A stretch of DNA of 10,302 nucleotides from positions 1 through 10,302 of the forward strand of contig CAKUFW010000071.1 of assembly GCA_934650975.1 (NCBI GenBank), given 5' to 3'. How positions within the stretch are numbered: position 1 is the first letter of the stretch; every line of letters begins with the position of its first letter. The position numbers and the translations under genes are program-made. The notes below the pieces were generated by a model that saw only the letters and a list, made by a program, of their open reading frames with translations, did not search any database and was not told where the DNA came from. The stretch is from an uncultured Collinsella sp. Lineage in GTDB: Bacteria; Actinomycetota; Coriobacteriia; Coriobacteriales; Coriobacteriaceae. Below are positions 1 through 7,100 of the stretch, one piece after another.

Positions 1-118
1 GCCTCAAGAAGGAGTAACATCGGGACTTGCAGCGACGGACCTCAGGACGCTCTTACACCACGTCTGCGCGCGCGACCTCAATCGGGCCCCAAGGGAGGTA
101 GTTCGAGTGCCGCGTATG
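1..118. other. Left-edge sequence without a supported gene
   Basis: I see no supported gene here. One plus-strand frame reads Leu-Lys-Lys-Glu and then TAA at 3-17, which could be the last codons of a plus-strand gene lying to the left, but four codons prove nothing. Another frame stays open from base 2 to 340; it runs antisense into the ABC transporter and is Arg/Ser/Pro-rich, so it looks spurious. A TTCGAGT stretch near 102-108 resembles a tRNA T-loop, but the flanks do not pair. Confidence 0.3.
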
Positions 119-155
119 AAAAAACGGGGGCGCAGGTTATCCTGCGCCCCCGTTC
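119..155 (-). terminator. Intrinsic terminator of the MarR-ABC operon
   Basis: A perfect GC-rich stem (126-137 with 142-153, extended by two A-T pairs) closes a TTAT loop. Read on the minus strand, it is followed at once by seven T residues (plus-strand A tract 119-125). This is a textbook Rho-independent terminator placed about 30 bp after the stop codon of the last ABC gene. On the plus strand no T run follows, so it should act mainly on the minus-strand operon. Confidence 0.9.
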
Positions 156-185
156 TCAACCGTGAGTCGTCGGTTTCCGGAGAAT

Positions 186-2042
186 CTACGCCGCCTCGTC
201 GAACTGTGAGTTGTACAGGTCGGCGTAGAAGCCGCCCTGGGCGAGCAGCTCGTCATGCGTGCCCTTCTCGACGATGTCGCCGTCGCGAATCACCAAGATC
301 ACGTCGGCGTTGCGGATCGTGGACAGGCGGTGCGCGATGACAAAGCTCGTGCGGCCTTGCATCAGCGCATCCATGGCGCGCTGAATAAGCTCCTCGGTGC
401 GGGTATCAACGTTGGAGGTCGCCTCGTCCAGAATCAGCGCCGGGCGGTCGGCCAAAATGGCGCGGGCGATGGTCACAAGTTGGCGCTGGCCCTGCGACAG
501 GTTGGTGCCCTCTTCGTTGATCATAAAGTCGTAGCCGCCGGCGAGCGTATGGATAAAGTGGTCGCAGCGGGCGGCGCGTGCAGCGGCCTCGACTTCGGCG
601 TCGGTCGCATCGGGGCGTCCGTAGCGGATGTTCTCGCGGATCGTGCCGTTAAACAGCCAGGTATCCTGCAGCACCATGGCAAACTCGCCGCGCAGCGCCG
701 CGCGGTCCCAGTCGCGCACATCGATGCCCTCGACGCGCAGTGAGCCGCCGTCCACATCGTAGAAGCGCTGCAGCAGCTTGATGAGCGTGGTCTTGCCGGC
801 ACCGGTGGGACCGACGATGGCGATGGTCTGGCCGGGCTTGGCCTCGCAGCTAAAGTCGTGGATGATGGTCTTGTCGGGCGTGTAGCCAAACTTGACGTGG
901 TCGAACTCCACGTGACCAGGGCGCGCCTCGGGGATCTGCGCGTCGGCCTTCTGCTCCTCCTCGGGCGCGGCCAGGAACTCGAACACACGCTCGGTGGCGG
1001 CTGCCATCGACTGCATCGTATTGCTCACGTTGCCCAGCTGCTGCACCGGCTGCGTAAAGTTGCGCACGTACTGGATAAAGCTCTGGATGTCGCCGGGCGT
1101 GGCGTTTCCGGTCAGCGCGAGCTGCGCGCCCACCACGACAACGCCCACATAGCCCATGTTGCCCACCAGGCTCATGAGCGGCATCATCAGACCCGACAGG
1201 AACTGCGAGCGCCAACCGCTAATAAACAGGCGGTCGTTTTGGCGGTCGAACTCCTCGATCGAGGCCTCGGCGCGGTCGAACACCTGGATGACGTTCTGGC
1301 CGGCAAAGTCCTCCTCGATAATGCCGTTGACGGTGCCCAGGACCTGCTGCTGCTCGCGGAAGTACGGCTGCGAGAAGTGAATCATCACGGCCAGGATAAT
1401 CGCGGCGGCCGGCAGCGTGAGCACGGTGACGCCGGTGAGCGGCAGGCTGATCGACAGCATCATGACAAGCACGCCGATAATCTGCGTGACGGACGTAATA
1501 AGCTGCGTCACGCTCTGGTTGAGGGACTGACCGAGCGTATCGACATCGTTGGTGATGCGGCTGAGCACATCGCCCTTGCTGTGATCGTTGAAGTAGCTCA
1601 TCGGCACGACGGCGATCTTGGCGGCGATCTCCTTGCGCATGCGGTAGCAGATCTTTTGCGTGACGCCGGTCATGAGCCAGCCCTGGATTAGGCTGCAGGC
1701 AGAGCTCGCCAGATACAGGCAGAGCAAAAAGCCGAGCGTCTTGGCGATCCAGTCAAAGTCGACATCGCCGGTACCGTTGACCTTGGCGACCAGGCCCTCG
1801 AACAGCTTGGTCGTAACCTGGCCGAGCACCTTAGGCCCCACAATGTTAAAGACGACCGAGCACACGGCAAAGGCGACGGCGGCGAACACGGCAATCTTGT
1901 GCTGGCCGATGTATCCGAGCAACTGCCTCATGGTGCCCTTAAAGTCCTTGGCCTTCTCGCCGCGGCCCATGCCGCCCATGCGGCCCATGGGTCCACGCTG
2001 GCGGGTGGGCTTGGGAATCTGAGTCTTGGTCTCGTCTGCCAT
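186..2042 (-). CDS. ABC exporter half-transporter, consensus-site subunit
   Basis: This is a 618-aa membrane-ATPase half-transporter of the multidrug/lipid exporter type (TMD followed by NBD). Visible parts are a basic, Gly/Met-rich cytoplasmic N-tail (1-40), a six-helix membrane domain (about 49-340) and an ATPase domain (about 378-610). Walker A is GPTGAGKT (K417), the signature is LSQGQ (515-519, with Gln for the usual first Gly), Walker B ends in D539-E540 with the catalytic Glu present, and the switch His is H571. A GTG two codons upstream (2048) is open. I choose the ATG at 2042 because AAGGAGG (2052-2058) lies 9 nt before it but only 3 nt before the GTG. The ATG shares one base with the TAA of the upstream ABC gene (TAATG), indicating translational coupling. 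It should pair with that upstream subunit as a heterodimer. The substrate cannot be read from sequence; drugs, peptides or lipids are all possible. Confidence 0.93.
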   Translation of the reverse strand: MADETKTQIPKPTRQRGPMGRMGGMGRGEKAKDFKGTMRQLLGYIGQHKIAVFAAVAFAVCSVVFNIVGPKVLGQVTTKLFEGLVAKVNGTGDVDFDWIAKTLGFLLCLYLASSACSLIQGWLMTGVTQKICYRMRKEIAAKIAVVPMSYFNDHSKGDVLSRITNDVDTLGQSLNQSVTQLITSVTQIIGVLVMMLSISLPLTGVTVLTLPAAAIILAVMIHFSQPYFREQQQVLGTVNGIIEEDFAGQNVIQVFDRAEASIEEFDRQNDRLFISGWRSQFLSGLMMPLMSLVGNMGYVGVVVVGAQLALTGNATPGDIQSFIQYVRNFTQPVQQLGNVSNTMQSMAAATERVFEFLAAPEEEQKADAQIPEARPGHVEFDHVKFGYTPDKTIIHDFSCEAKPGQTIAIVGPTGAGKTTLIKLLQRFYDVDGGSLRVEGIDVRDWDRAALRGEFAMVLQDTWLFNGTIRENIRYGRPDATDAEVEAAARAARCDHFIHTLAGGYDFMINEEGTNLSQGQRQLVTIARAILADRPALILDEATSNVDTRTEELIQRAMDALMQGRTSFVIAHRLSTIRNADVILVIRDGDIVEKGTHDELLAQGGFYADLYNSQFDEAA

Positions 2043-4405
2043 TAGCACTCGCCTCCTTCCATAACGGCTGCAATTTCTTCTTGGGTAAGCCCCAGCTCCT
2101 CGGCGGAAAGCTGCGACTGCGCGATCTCTAGGTACGCCGGGCAGCCATGCAGCAGTTCCTCGTGCGTGCCCGTGCCTACCACGTGACCGTCGTCGAGCAC
2201 GATGATCTGGTCGGCGTGCATGATGGTCGCGATGCGTTGAGCCACGACCACGAGCGCGGCGTCGGTGACGTTTTTGGCGAGCTCCTCGCGCAGGCGAGCG
2301 TCGGTCTTGTAGTCGAGCGCGCTAAACGAATCGTCGAACACCACGACCTCGGGCTTTTTGGCCAGGGCGCGGGCGATGGCCACACGCTGGCGCTGACCGC
2401 CCGAAACATTGGAGCCGCCCTGGCTGATGGGGGAGTCGTAGCCGCCCTCGCGCTCGGCGATAAAGTCCTCGGCCTGGGCGATGCGTGCCGCCCGGTGCAT
2501 GTCCTCGTCGCTCACCATGTCACCGGCAAACTTAAGGTTGCTCTCGACGGTGCCCGAGAACAGGCGTCCCTGCTGCGGGATGTAACCAATGCGGCGGCGA
2601 AGCTCGGAAAGGGTCATGTCGCGCACGTCGATGCCGTCGAGCGAAATACTGCCGCCCGTGACGTCGTACAGACGCGGAATCAACTGCACAAGCGTGGACT
2701 TGCCCGAGCCCGTGGAGCCAATGATGCCGAGCATCTGGCCGGCATGCGTGGTGAAGTTCACACCGCTGATCACGTCGGCGCGGGCGTCGGGGTACTGGAA
2801 GCTTACGTCGCGGAAGGTGAGCTCACCGCGCGGTGCGTTGGCCGCGGGCAGTTTGGGCGAGACGGGGTCGTTGATGCTCGTGGGGCAAGTGACGACCTCT
2901 TCCACGCGCTCGGCTGCGACCTCGGCGCGGGGCAGAATGACCGAAACCATGGTGAGGATCATAAACGCCATGACGATCTGCATGGTGTAGGAGATAAACG
3001 CCATCATGTTGCCGACCTGCATCACACCGTCGGACACGCCCTGTGCGCCAAACCAGACAATGAGCACGGTGACGCAGTTCATGACGAGCATCATGAGCGG
3101 CATCATAAAGCTCATGGCGCGGTTGGTGTAGAGCTGCGTGGTCATCAGGTCGAGCGATGCCGCGTCAAATCGCTCGAGCTCATGCTCCTCGCGGTTGAAC
3201 GAGCGGATGGGCATAAGGCCGTCGAGCAGCTCGCGGGCGGTAAGGTTCACGCGGTCCACAAAGCTCTGCATCTTTTTGAACTTGGGCATGGTAAGGCCCA
3301 TGAGCACGCCGACGACGGCCGAGACCGCGATGATGGCCACGGCGATGGTCCACTCCAGGCCGGTGTGGTTGGCCAGGACGCGCATGACGGCGACGATGCC
3401 CATGACGGGCGCCATAAGGCACATGCGAATAAACAGGGTCGCGGCCATCTGGATCTGCTGAATATCGTTGGTGCAGCGGGTGATGAGCGAGGCCTGACTA
3501 AACTTGCCCACCTCGGCAGGCGAGAAGTGCATGACCTTGTTGAAGGTCTCGCGGCGCAGGTCACGGGCGATGGAGCAGGCGGTGCGCGATGCCACGGCGC
3601 CGGTCAGGATGGTGGCGACGAGCGACACCAGGCACAGGCCGAACATCGTGGTCGCCATGTGGCCCAGGTAGGCGTTCTGCACGTCGGCGGGGTCGATGCC
3701 CTGTGCCTTGTACTCGTCCTGCACATAGCTCACGGCGCGTTGGGTCACGATGGAGCCCGACATGGAGCCCATCTTGTCGGCCATCTCGTTGGCGCCGTCG
3801 ACAAGCTTGCTCTGATCGATCAGGCCGCCCTCGATGCCCAGGCGCAGGCTCGCCATGGTGATCTTGCCGCCGTCGGCGTCGATCTGCTTTTGCATGTTCT
3901 GGGCTGCCACGGCCTTCTGCTGCATCTCGGCGAGCTGCTCGGGCGTCATAGCAGCCATCTGCTCGGGGGTGGGCATGGACTGCTGGGTGCCGTCGCCGGT
4001 GTCGCTCGTGCCGGTCATGTCGCCCATAGAATCGGCGTCGATACCCTGGTTGAGGGCGAGCACGACGGTCTCGGGCAGGCTCATGATGTCGGCGAGCTTG
4101 CTGCCGTCGGCGCGCTCGTCCTCGGTGCCCTGATACATGCGGATGCCATTCTGGTCGGCCTTGCCAAACGCGGCCTCCACCGTCTTGGCGTCATTGGCGC
4201 TCATAAAGAGCTCAAGATCGTCGAGCGCGTCGGCGCGGATGGTGTCGGGAACAGGCGAAGCGATGCCTCCCTGCTGCACACCCACGTCGACGATGTCGCT
4301 CATATACGTGGGCAGCGCCAGGTCGGCGTTACAGCTGATCACGATGAGCACGATAGCCGCAAGCAGTGCCAGCACATGCTTCTTAAAGAGCTTGAGAATC
4401 CTCAC
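2042..4405 (-). CDS. ABC exporter half-transporter, degenerate-site subunit with large extracytoplasmic insert
   Basis: This 787-aa TMD-NBD half-transporter is about 170-200 residues longer than usual. TM1 is near 11-32. A polar, Met/Gln/Asp-rich segment (about 35-247, with repeated TPEQ motifs near 146-157) then precedes TM2 (about 250-272), so it should sit outside the membrane. The remaining helices run to about 490 and the ATPase to the end. Walker A is GSTGSGKST (K569) and the signature VSGGQ is canonical (667-671). Walker B ends Asp-Asp (D691-D692) instead of Asp-Glu, and the switch His is replaced by Gln (Q723). These changes mark the degenerate site of heterodimeric exporters such as TM287/288 and LmrCD. 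The partner is the next gene, which keeps both residues. The start is GTG at 4405, with AAGGAG (4415-4420) 9 nt ahead. It overlaps the MarR stop by 4 bp (GTGA), which suggests coupled expression. Confidence 0.93.
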   Translation of the reverse strand: MRILKLFKKHVLALLAAIVLIVISCNADLALPTYMSDIVDVGVQQGGIASPVPDTIRADALDDLELFMSANDAKTVEAAFGKADQNGIRMYQGTEDERADGSKLADIMSLPETVVLALNQGIDADSMGDMTGTSDTGDGTQQSMPTPEQMAAMTPEQLAEMQQKAVAAQNMQKQIDADGGKITMASLRLGIEGGLIDQSKLVDGANEMADKMGSMSGSIVTQRAVSYVQDEYKAQGIDPADVQNAYLGHMATTMFGLCLVSLVATILTGAVASRTACSIARDLRRETFNKVMHFSPAEVGKFSQASLITRCTNDIQQIQMAATLFIRMCLMAPVMGIVAVMRVLANHTGLEWTIAVAIIAVSAVVGVLMGLTMPKFKKMQSFVDRVNLTARELLDGLMPIRSFNREEHELERFDAASLDLMTTQLYTNRAMSFMMPLMMLVMNCVTVLIVWFGAQGVSDGVMQVGNMMAFISYTMQIVMAFMILTMVSVILPRAEVAAERVEEVVTCPTSINDPVSPKLPAANAPRGELTFRDVSFQYPDARADVISGVNFTTHAGQMLGIIGSTGSGKSTLVQLIPRLYDVTGGSISLDGIDVRDMTLSELRRRIGYIPQQGRLFSGTVESNLKFAGDMVSDEDMHRAARIAQAEDFIAEREGGYDSPISQGGSNVSGGQRQRVAIARALAKKPEVVVFDDSFSALDYKTDARLREELAKNVTDAALVVVAQRIATIMHADQIIVLDDGHVVGTGTHEELLHGCPAYLEIAQSQLSAEELGLTQEEIAAVMEGGEC

Positions 4406-4851
4406 TCGGCATCTCTCCTTTCTTGGTTGTGGTCAATGATCTGGTTGGTGCGTCGAAGCAGACGCACCAGCTCGTTGGTATCTGCTTCGCCGAGCTGCTC
4501 AAGGAATGCCGCAGCGCGGTCCTCGAACTCTCGACGCTTGATTTCAAGATCCTGACGACCCTTTTCGGTCACGGTCACATGTACGCGACGGCGGTCGGTC
4601 TTTGAGTGCTCGCGTTCGACCCAACCCTTGGCCTCGAGGGCGCGCAGGATATTGGCGATGCGGGCGCTCGAGACCCATGCCTTGTCGGCAAGTTCGCTCG
4701 GCGTGAGCGAACCGCCGGCGAGCAAAAGGGCGCGCATAACGGCCATCTCGCCGCTCAAAGCTTGGTCCGTAAAGCGCGAAACACGCTGGTGTAGGCTGCC
4801 AAACTCGAGAAGGAGCTGGCGCCCAAGCTCGTGGAAATCAGTACCTTCCAC
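4402..4851 (-). CDS. MarR-family transcriptional regulator
   Basis: This is a 149-aa winged-helix regulator, normal length for MarR. Helical dimerisation segments lie at both ends (about 5-30 and 98-145). The winged helix-turn-helix covers about 47-95: Leu-Thr-Pro-Ser-Glu-Leu-Ala begins the helix-turn-helix, and the wing carries the family Asp-Arg-Arg-Arg signature (D86-R89) followed by a Val-Thr-Val-Thr-Glu-Lys-Gly strand. The GTG start at 4851 has a modest AGGGG (4858-4862) 6 nt upstream. The next internal ATG would remove the N-terminal dimerisation helix, so GTG is preferred. It is first in the operon and overlaps the ABC pair, the standard layout of a ligand-responsive repressor controlling its own exporter. 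Candidate operators lie in 4867-4930. The ligand is unknown. Confidence 0.92.
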   Translation of the reverse strand: MEGTDFHELGRQLLLEFGSLHQRVSRFTDQALSGEMAVMRALLLAGGSLTPSELADKAWVSSARIANILRALEAKGWVEREHSKTDRRRVHVTVTEKGRQDLEIKRREFEDRAAAFLEQLGEADTNELVRLLRRTNQIIDHNQERRDAE

Positions 4852-4866
4852 CGAAAACCCCTAACA

Positions 4867-4930
4867 CTAGAAACTATTTTCGGTGAAAGATGATACCCCT
4901 ACACGTGCGCCATAATCGATAGATTTCTAG
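4867..4930. promoter_or_regulatory. Candidate marR promoter/operator flanked by inverted CTAGAAA arms
   Basis: Arms CTAGAAACTAT (4867-4877) and ATAGATTTCTAG (4919-4930) are inverted copies with one inserted base. Between them, on the minus strand, lies TATCAT (4890-4895), a fair -10 element about 40 bp before the marR GTG. I see no good -35. MarR proteins normally autoregulate by binding dyads over their own promoter, so this is where I would place the operator. Assignment is inference. Confidence 0.35.
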
Positions 4931-4962
4931 GCATGTCCCAAAAATCTACCGGAGGCTGTGCG

Positions 4963-5064
4963 ATATAAAGGTCGTATAAACAATTCAAATATTTCAATTA
5001 CTGAAACGTTCCAAAGAACTATCATGCACGCGGTTAGGCGAGGGGTTGTCACCACCATGACGAC
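4963..5064 (+). promoter_or_regulatory. Candidate SDR-kdgT control region with a LacI-type dyad and a second dyad
   Basis: AT-rich DNA with two TATAAA hexamers (4964-4969 and 4975-4980) that could serve as -10 elements, though neither has a clear -35. Next comes TGAAACGTTCCA (5002-5013), a near-palindrome centred on CG (one mismatched pair), the shape bound by LacI-family regulators. A further dyad, GTTGTCA, six bases, TGACGAC (5045-5064, one mismatch), lies 75 bp before the SDR start. Placement downstream of a possible promoter would suit repression. No regulator for it is encoded in the window. Confidence 0.35.
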
Positions 5065-5138
5065 TGGGACTCATTTTTCGCCACGTGCGATGCTCCAACT
5101 TCCCGCAAGGAGACACCTGAATCAAGGGGGTTGGAGTC

Positions 5139-5888
5139 ATGGCATTTGACTTCACGGGTAAAACCGCGATCGTTACCGGCGGCACTCAGGGCATTGGCCT
5201 CGAGATCGCCAAGGGCATCGTGGAGGGCGGCGGACACGTCGCGCTCATCGCAAGGAATGCTGCCAAGGGCGAGGCCGCGGTGGCCGAGCTCGGCGAGGGC
5301 AACAAGTTCTACCAGCTCGACGTTGCCGATGCGCCCAAGGCGCGCGAGACCGTCGAGCAGATCTTCACGGATCTGCCTCAGACGAACATCCTGATCAACT
5401 GCGCTGGCGTCATCAGCACCAAGAAGTTCGACGAGATCGACGACACCGAGTGGCGCCGCACCATCGACATCAACCTCAACGGCACCTTTACCATGATGAA
5501 CGCCGTGTACCCGCACTTTAAGGCGGCACATGCCGGCACCATCGTCAACGTAAGCTCCGTGGCCGGCAAGATCGGCGGCGGCCTGCTCGGCACCGCGGCC
5601 TACGCCAGCTCCAAGGCCGGTGTTAACGGCCTGACCAAGGCGGTCGCCAAGGAGGGCGGCAAGTTTGGCATCCGCTGCAATGCCGTCTGCCCGTCGCTCA
5701 CGCTTACCGATATGACCTCGATTCTCTCGGACGAGAACTCCCAGCGCATCATCAACGGTATCCCTCTGGGCCGCGCTGCCCAGGCAAGCGAGCCGGCGCA
5801 GATGGTGCTCTTCTTTGCTTCCGACCTTGCCAGCTTCGTGAACGGCGAGATCGGCGACTGCGATGGCGGCATCGTTCTGGACGGGTAA
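5139..5888 (+). CDS. SDR-family NAD(P)-dependent oxidoreductase
   Basis: This 249-aa classical short-chain dehydrogenase/reductase is a soluble Rossmann enzyme of typical length. The cofactor motif TGGTQGIG spans 13-20. R39 after the second strand favours NADP(H). NCAG (87-90) is the structural motif after strand four. The catalytic set is N112, S140, Y155 and K159 (Tyr-Ala-Ser-Ser-Lys), all present. The C-terminal Asp-Gly-Gly typical of the FabG/KduD-like group is at 242-244. The ATG at 5139 follows AAGGGGG (5124-5130) by 8 nt; GGAG at 5133 is too close to serve. A stronger AAGGAG at 5107-5112 lies 26 nt upstream and leads to no useful start. The downstream KdgT-type permease suggests a sugar-acid substrate (for example a KduD or gluconate 5-dehydrogenase-like reaction), but generic SDRs cannot be assigned from motifs, and FabG-like activity is not excluded. 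Confidence 0.9.
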   Translation: MAFDFTGKTAIVTGGTQGIGLEIAKGIVEGGGHVALIARNAAKGEAAVAELGEGNKFYQLDVADAPKARETVEQIFTDLPQTNILINCAGVISTKKFDEIDDTEWRRTIDINLNGTFTMMNAVYPHFKAAHAGTIVNVSSVAGKIGGGLLGTAAYASSKAGVNGLTKAVAKEGGKFGIRCNAVCPSLTLTDMTSILSDENSQRIINGIPLGRAAQASEPAQMVLFFASDLASFVNGEIGDCDGGIVLDG

Positions 5889-5907
5889 TCCCCCGCGGTG
5901 ATAGTTC

Positions 5908-5945
5908 GGCGACGGCCCCTGCGACTCGGGACCGTCGCCTTCTTT
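5908..5945 (+). terminator. Terminator-like hairpin after the SDR gene
   Basis: The stem pairs GGCGACGG (5908-5915) with CCGTCGCC (5932-5939), then has one C-A mismatch and three more G-C pairs around an 8-nt loop. TTCTTT (5940-5945) follows directly. This is a good intrinsic terminator 20 bp after the SDR stop. It would cut, perhaps only partly, readthrough into the permease gene. Confidence 0.75.
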
Positions 5946-5956
5946 CTGATGTAGCC

Positions 5957-5979
5957 GCGTGCGACGACAACTCGCACGC
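5957..5979 (+). promoter_or_regulatory. Perfect 8-bp dyad just upstream of the permease ribosome binding site
   Basis: GCGTGCGA (5957-5964) and TCGCACGC (5972-5979) form a perfect stem with a 7-nt loop. It ends 5 nt before the AAGGAG (5985-5990) of the permease gene. No T run follows, so it is not a terminator. It could be an mRNA 5' stability hairpin, a processing site or a protein-binding dyad. Confidence 0.45.
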
Positions 5980-5996
5980 ATCCAAAGGAGTTATAT

Positions 5997-7019
5997 ATGA
6001 GTGAATCAACCGCAGTGGAGGCACCGGCGGCAAAAGAGCCGTTCTTTAAGATGTCCTCCATCCCGGGTGCCAATATTCTGGTGCCGCTTTTGCTGGGCTG
6101 CCTGCTCAACACGCTGTTCCCCGACCTGTTCAAGACGCTCGGTAGCTTTACGCTCGGAATGACGCAGCAGGGTGCAAGTCCGCTCGTGGGTGCCTTCCTG
6201 CTCATCGTTGGCACGACGATTTCGTTTAAGAGCGCCCCTGCCGCTGCTGCCCGCGGCGCCATCATCATCGCCATTAAGCAGATCGTGGTTATCGCCGTTT
6301 CGTTGCTCATTCTCTATGTGTTCAACGATAACCTGTTTGGCATCTCGGCCATGGTGATGCTGGCTGCCTGCACCGGCGCCAACAACGCCATGTACGCTGG
6401 CCTGATGGGCACCATGGGTAACGAGGCCGAGCGCGGCGCCGTTGCCATTACCACGCTGGTCGTCGGTCCTCCGGTCACGATGATCGTGCTCGGCGCCGCC
6501 GGTCAGGCTCCCATCGGCTGGTCGCTTGTGGGCGCCATCCTGCCGATCGTCGTCGGCATTATCTTGGGCAACCTGTTCCCCAGCTTTAAGAAGATGATGG
6601 CCCCGGCGCTGTCCGCCATCATCGTGCTCGTCTTCTTCGCCATGGGTTCGACCATGACCTTCGGTCAGCTCATCAACGGCGGTCTCCCCGGCATTCTGCT
6701 CGGCGTGATCTGCTCGGTGGTCTTCGCCATCCCCGTTATCGCGGTCGATAAGCTCACCGGTGGTACGGGTGTCGCGGGCGCGGCAATCTCCAGCTGCGCC
6801 GGTGCCAACGTGGCAACGCCTGCCGCTATGGCAAGCGTCAACGAAGCCATGTACGGCGGCGCGGTGCTCGCGACGGCTACGGCTCAGGTCGCAGCCTGCG
6901 CTATCGTGACGGCCATTCTCACCCCGCTGGTTACCAGCTGGTGCTACAAGCACTTTGAGGGCCAGAGTCACGGCGAAAGCAAGAACGCCACAACCGACAA
7001 GGCTGCCGCTGCCGCGTAA
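5997..7019 (+). CDS. kdgT: 2-keto-3-deoxygluconate permease family transporter (KdgT-like)
   Basis: This 340-aa polytopic inner-membrane protein is close to the usual KdgT length of about 327. After a short acidic N-tail it has roughly ten hydrophobic segments (for example 26-44, 63-77, 87-109, 115-137, 148-168, 175-193, 205-218, 230-250, 287-315). Family landmarks are the N-terminal Ile-Pro-Gly-x3-Leu-Val-Pro-Leu (22-31) and the C-half Asp-Lys-Leu-x-Gly-Gly (251-256) followed by a small-residue stretch Ser-Cys-Ala-Gly-Ala-Asn-Val-Ala-Thr-Pro (266-275). The last 20 residues are polar and Ala-rich. Members import 2-keto-3-deoxygluconate by proton symport in pectin and uronate catabolism. The true substrate here could be another sugar acid or carboxylate. 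The start is firm: AAGGAG lies 6 nt before the ATG. The SDR gene upstream probably acts on the imported compound or a derivative. Confidence 0.87.
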   Translation: MSESTAVEAPAAKEPFFKMSSIPGANILVPLLLGCLLNTLFPDLFKTLGSFTLGMTQQGASPLVGAFLLIVGTTISFKSAPAAAARGAIIIAIKQIVVIAVSLLILYVFNDNLFGISAMVMLAACTGANNAMYAGLMGTMGNEAERGAVAITTLVVGPPVTMIVLGAAGQAPIGWSLVGAILPIVVGIILGNLFPSFKKMMAPALSAIIVLVFFAMGSTMTFGQLINGGLPGILLGVICSVVFAIPVIAVDKLTGGTGVAGAAISSCAGANVATPAAMASVNEAMYGGAVLATATAQVAACAIVTAILTPLVTSWCYKHFEGQSHGESKNATTDKAAAAA

Positions 7020-7061
7020 CGCCACGCGCGGCAAATCAATGCTCGCAACAAGCCAACGCTT

Positions 7062-7100
7062 CAGGGCGGCCACGGGGGATATTCCTTCGTGGCCGCCCTG
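7062..7100. terminator. Strong 13-bp hairpin after the permease gene
   Basis: CAGGGCGGCCACG (7062-7074) pairs perfectly with CGTGGCCGCCCTG (7088-7100) across a 13-nt loop, 42 bp after the permease stop. There is no T tract on either side, so it may be a Rho-assisted terminator or a 3'-end stabilising hairpin rather than a classical intrinsic one. Confidence 0.6.

Noticed and set aside
95..118. tRNA T-arm near the left edge (TTCGAGT)
   Set aside because: The flanking five bases do not pair and no other tRNA arms are found around it.
2147..4555. An 802-aa plus-strand open frame opposite the ABC genes
   Set aside because: It is His/Ala/Val/Asp/Gly-rich with no domain, has no suitable ribosome binding site, and lies antisense to a gene with clear ABC motifs. 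Long antisense frames are expected with high GC3.
4958..5149. A 63-codon plus-strand frame starting at GTG and overlapping the SDR start, possible leader peptide
   Set aside because: GGAGG is only 2 nt before the GTG and the peptide has no leader-like feature. It overlaps the dyads and the SDR start by chance as far as I can see.
5049..5981. A 310-aa minus-strand frame opposite the SDR
   Set aside because: Antisense shadow; the SDR motifs TGGTQGIG and YxxxK are complete on the plus strand.
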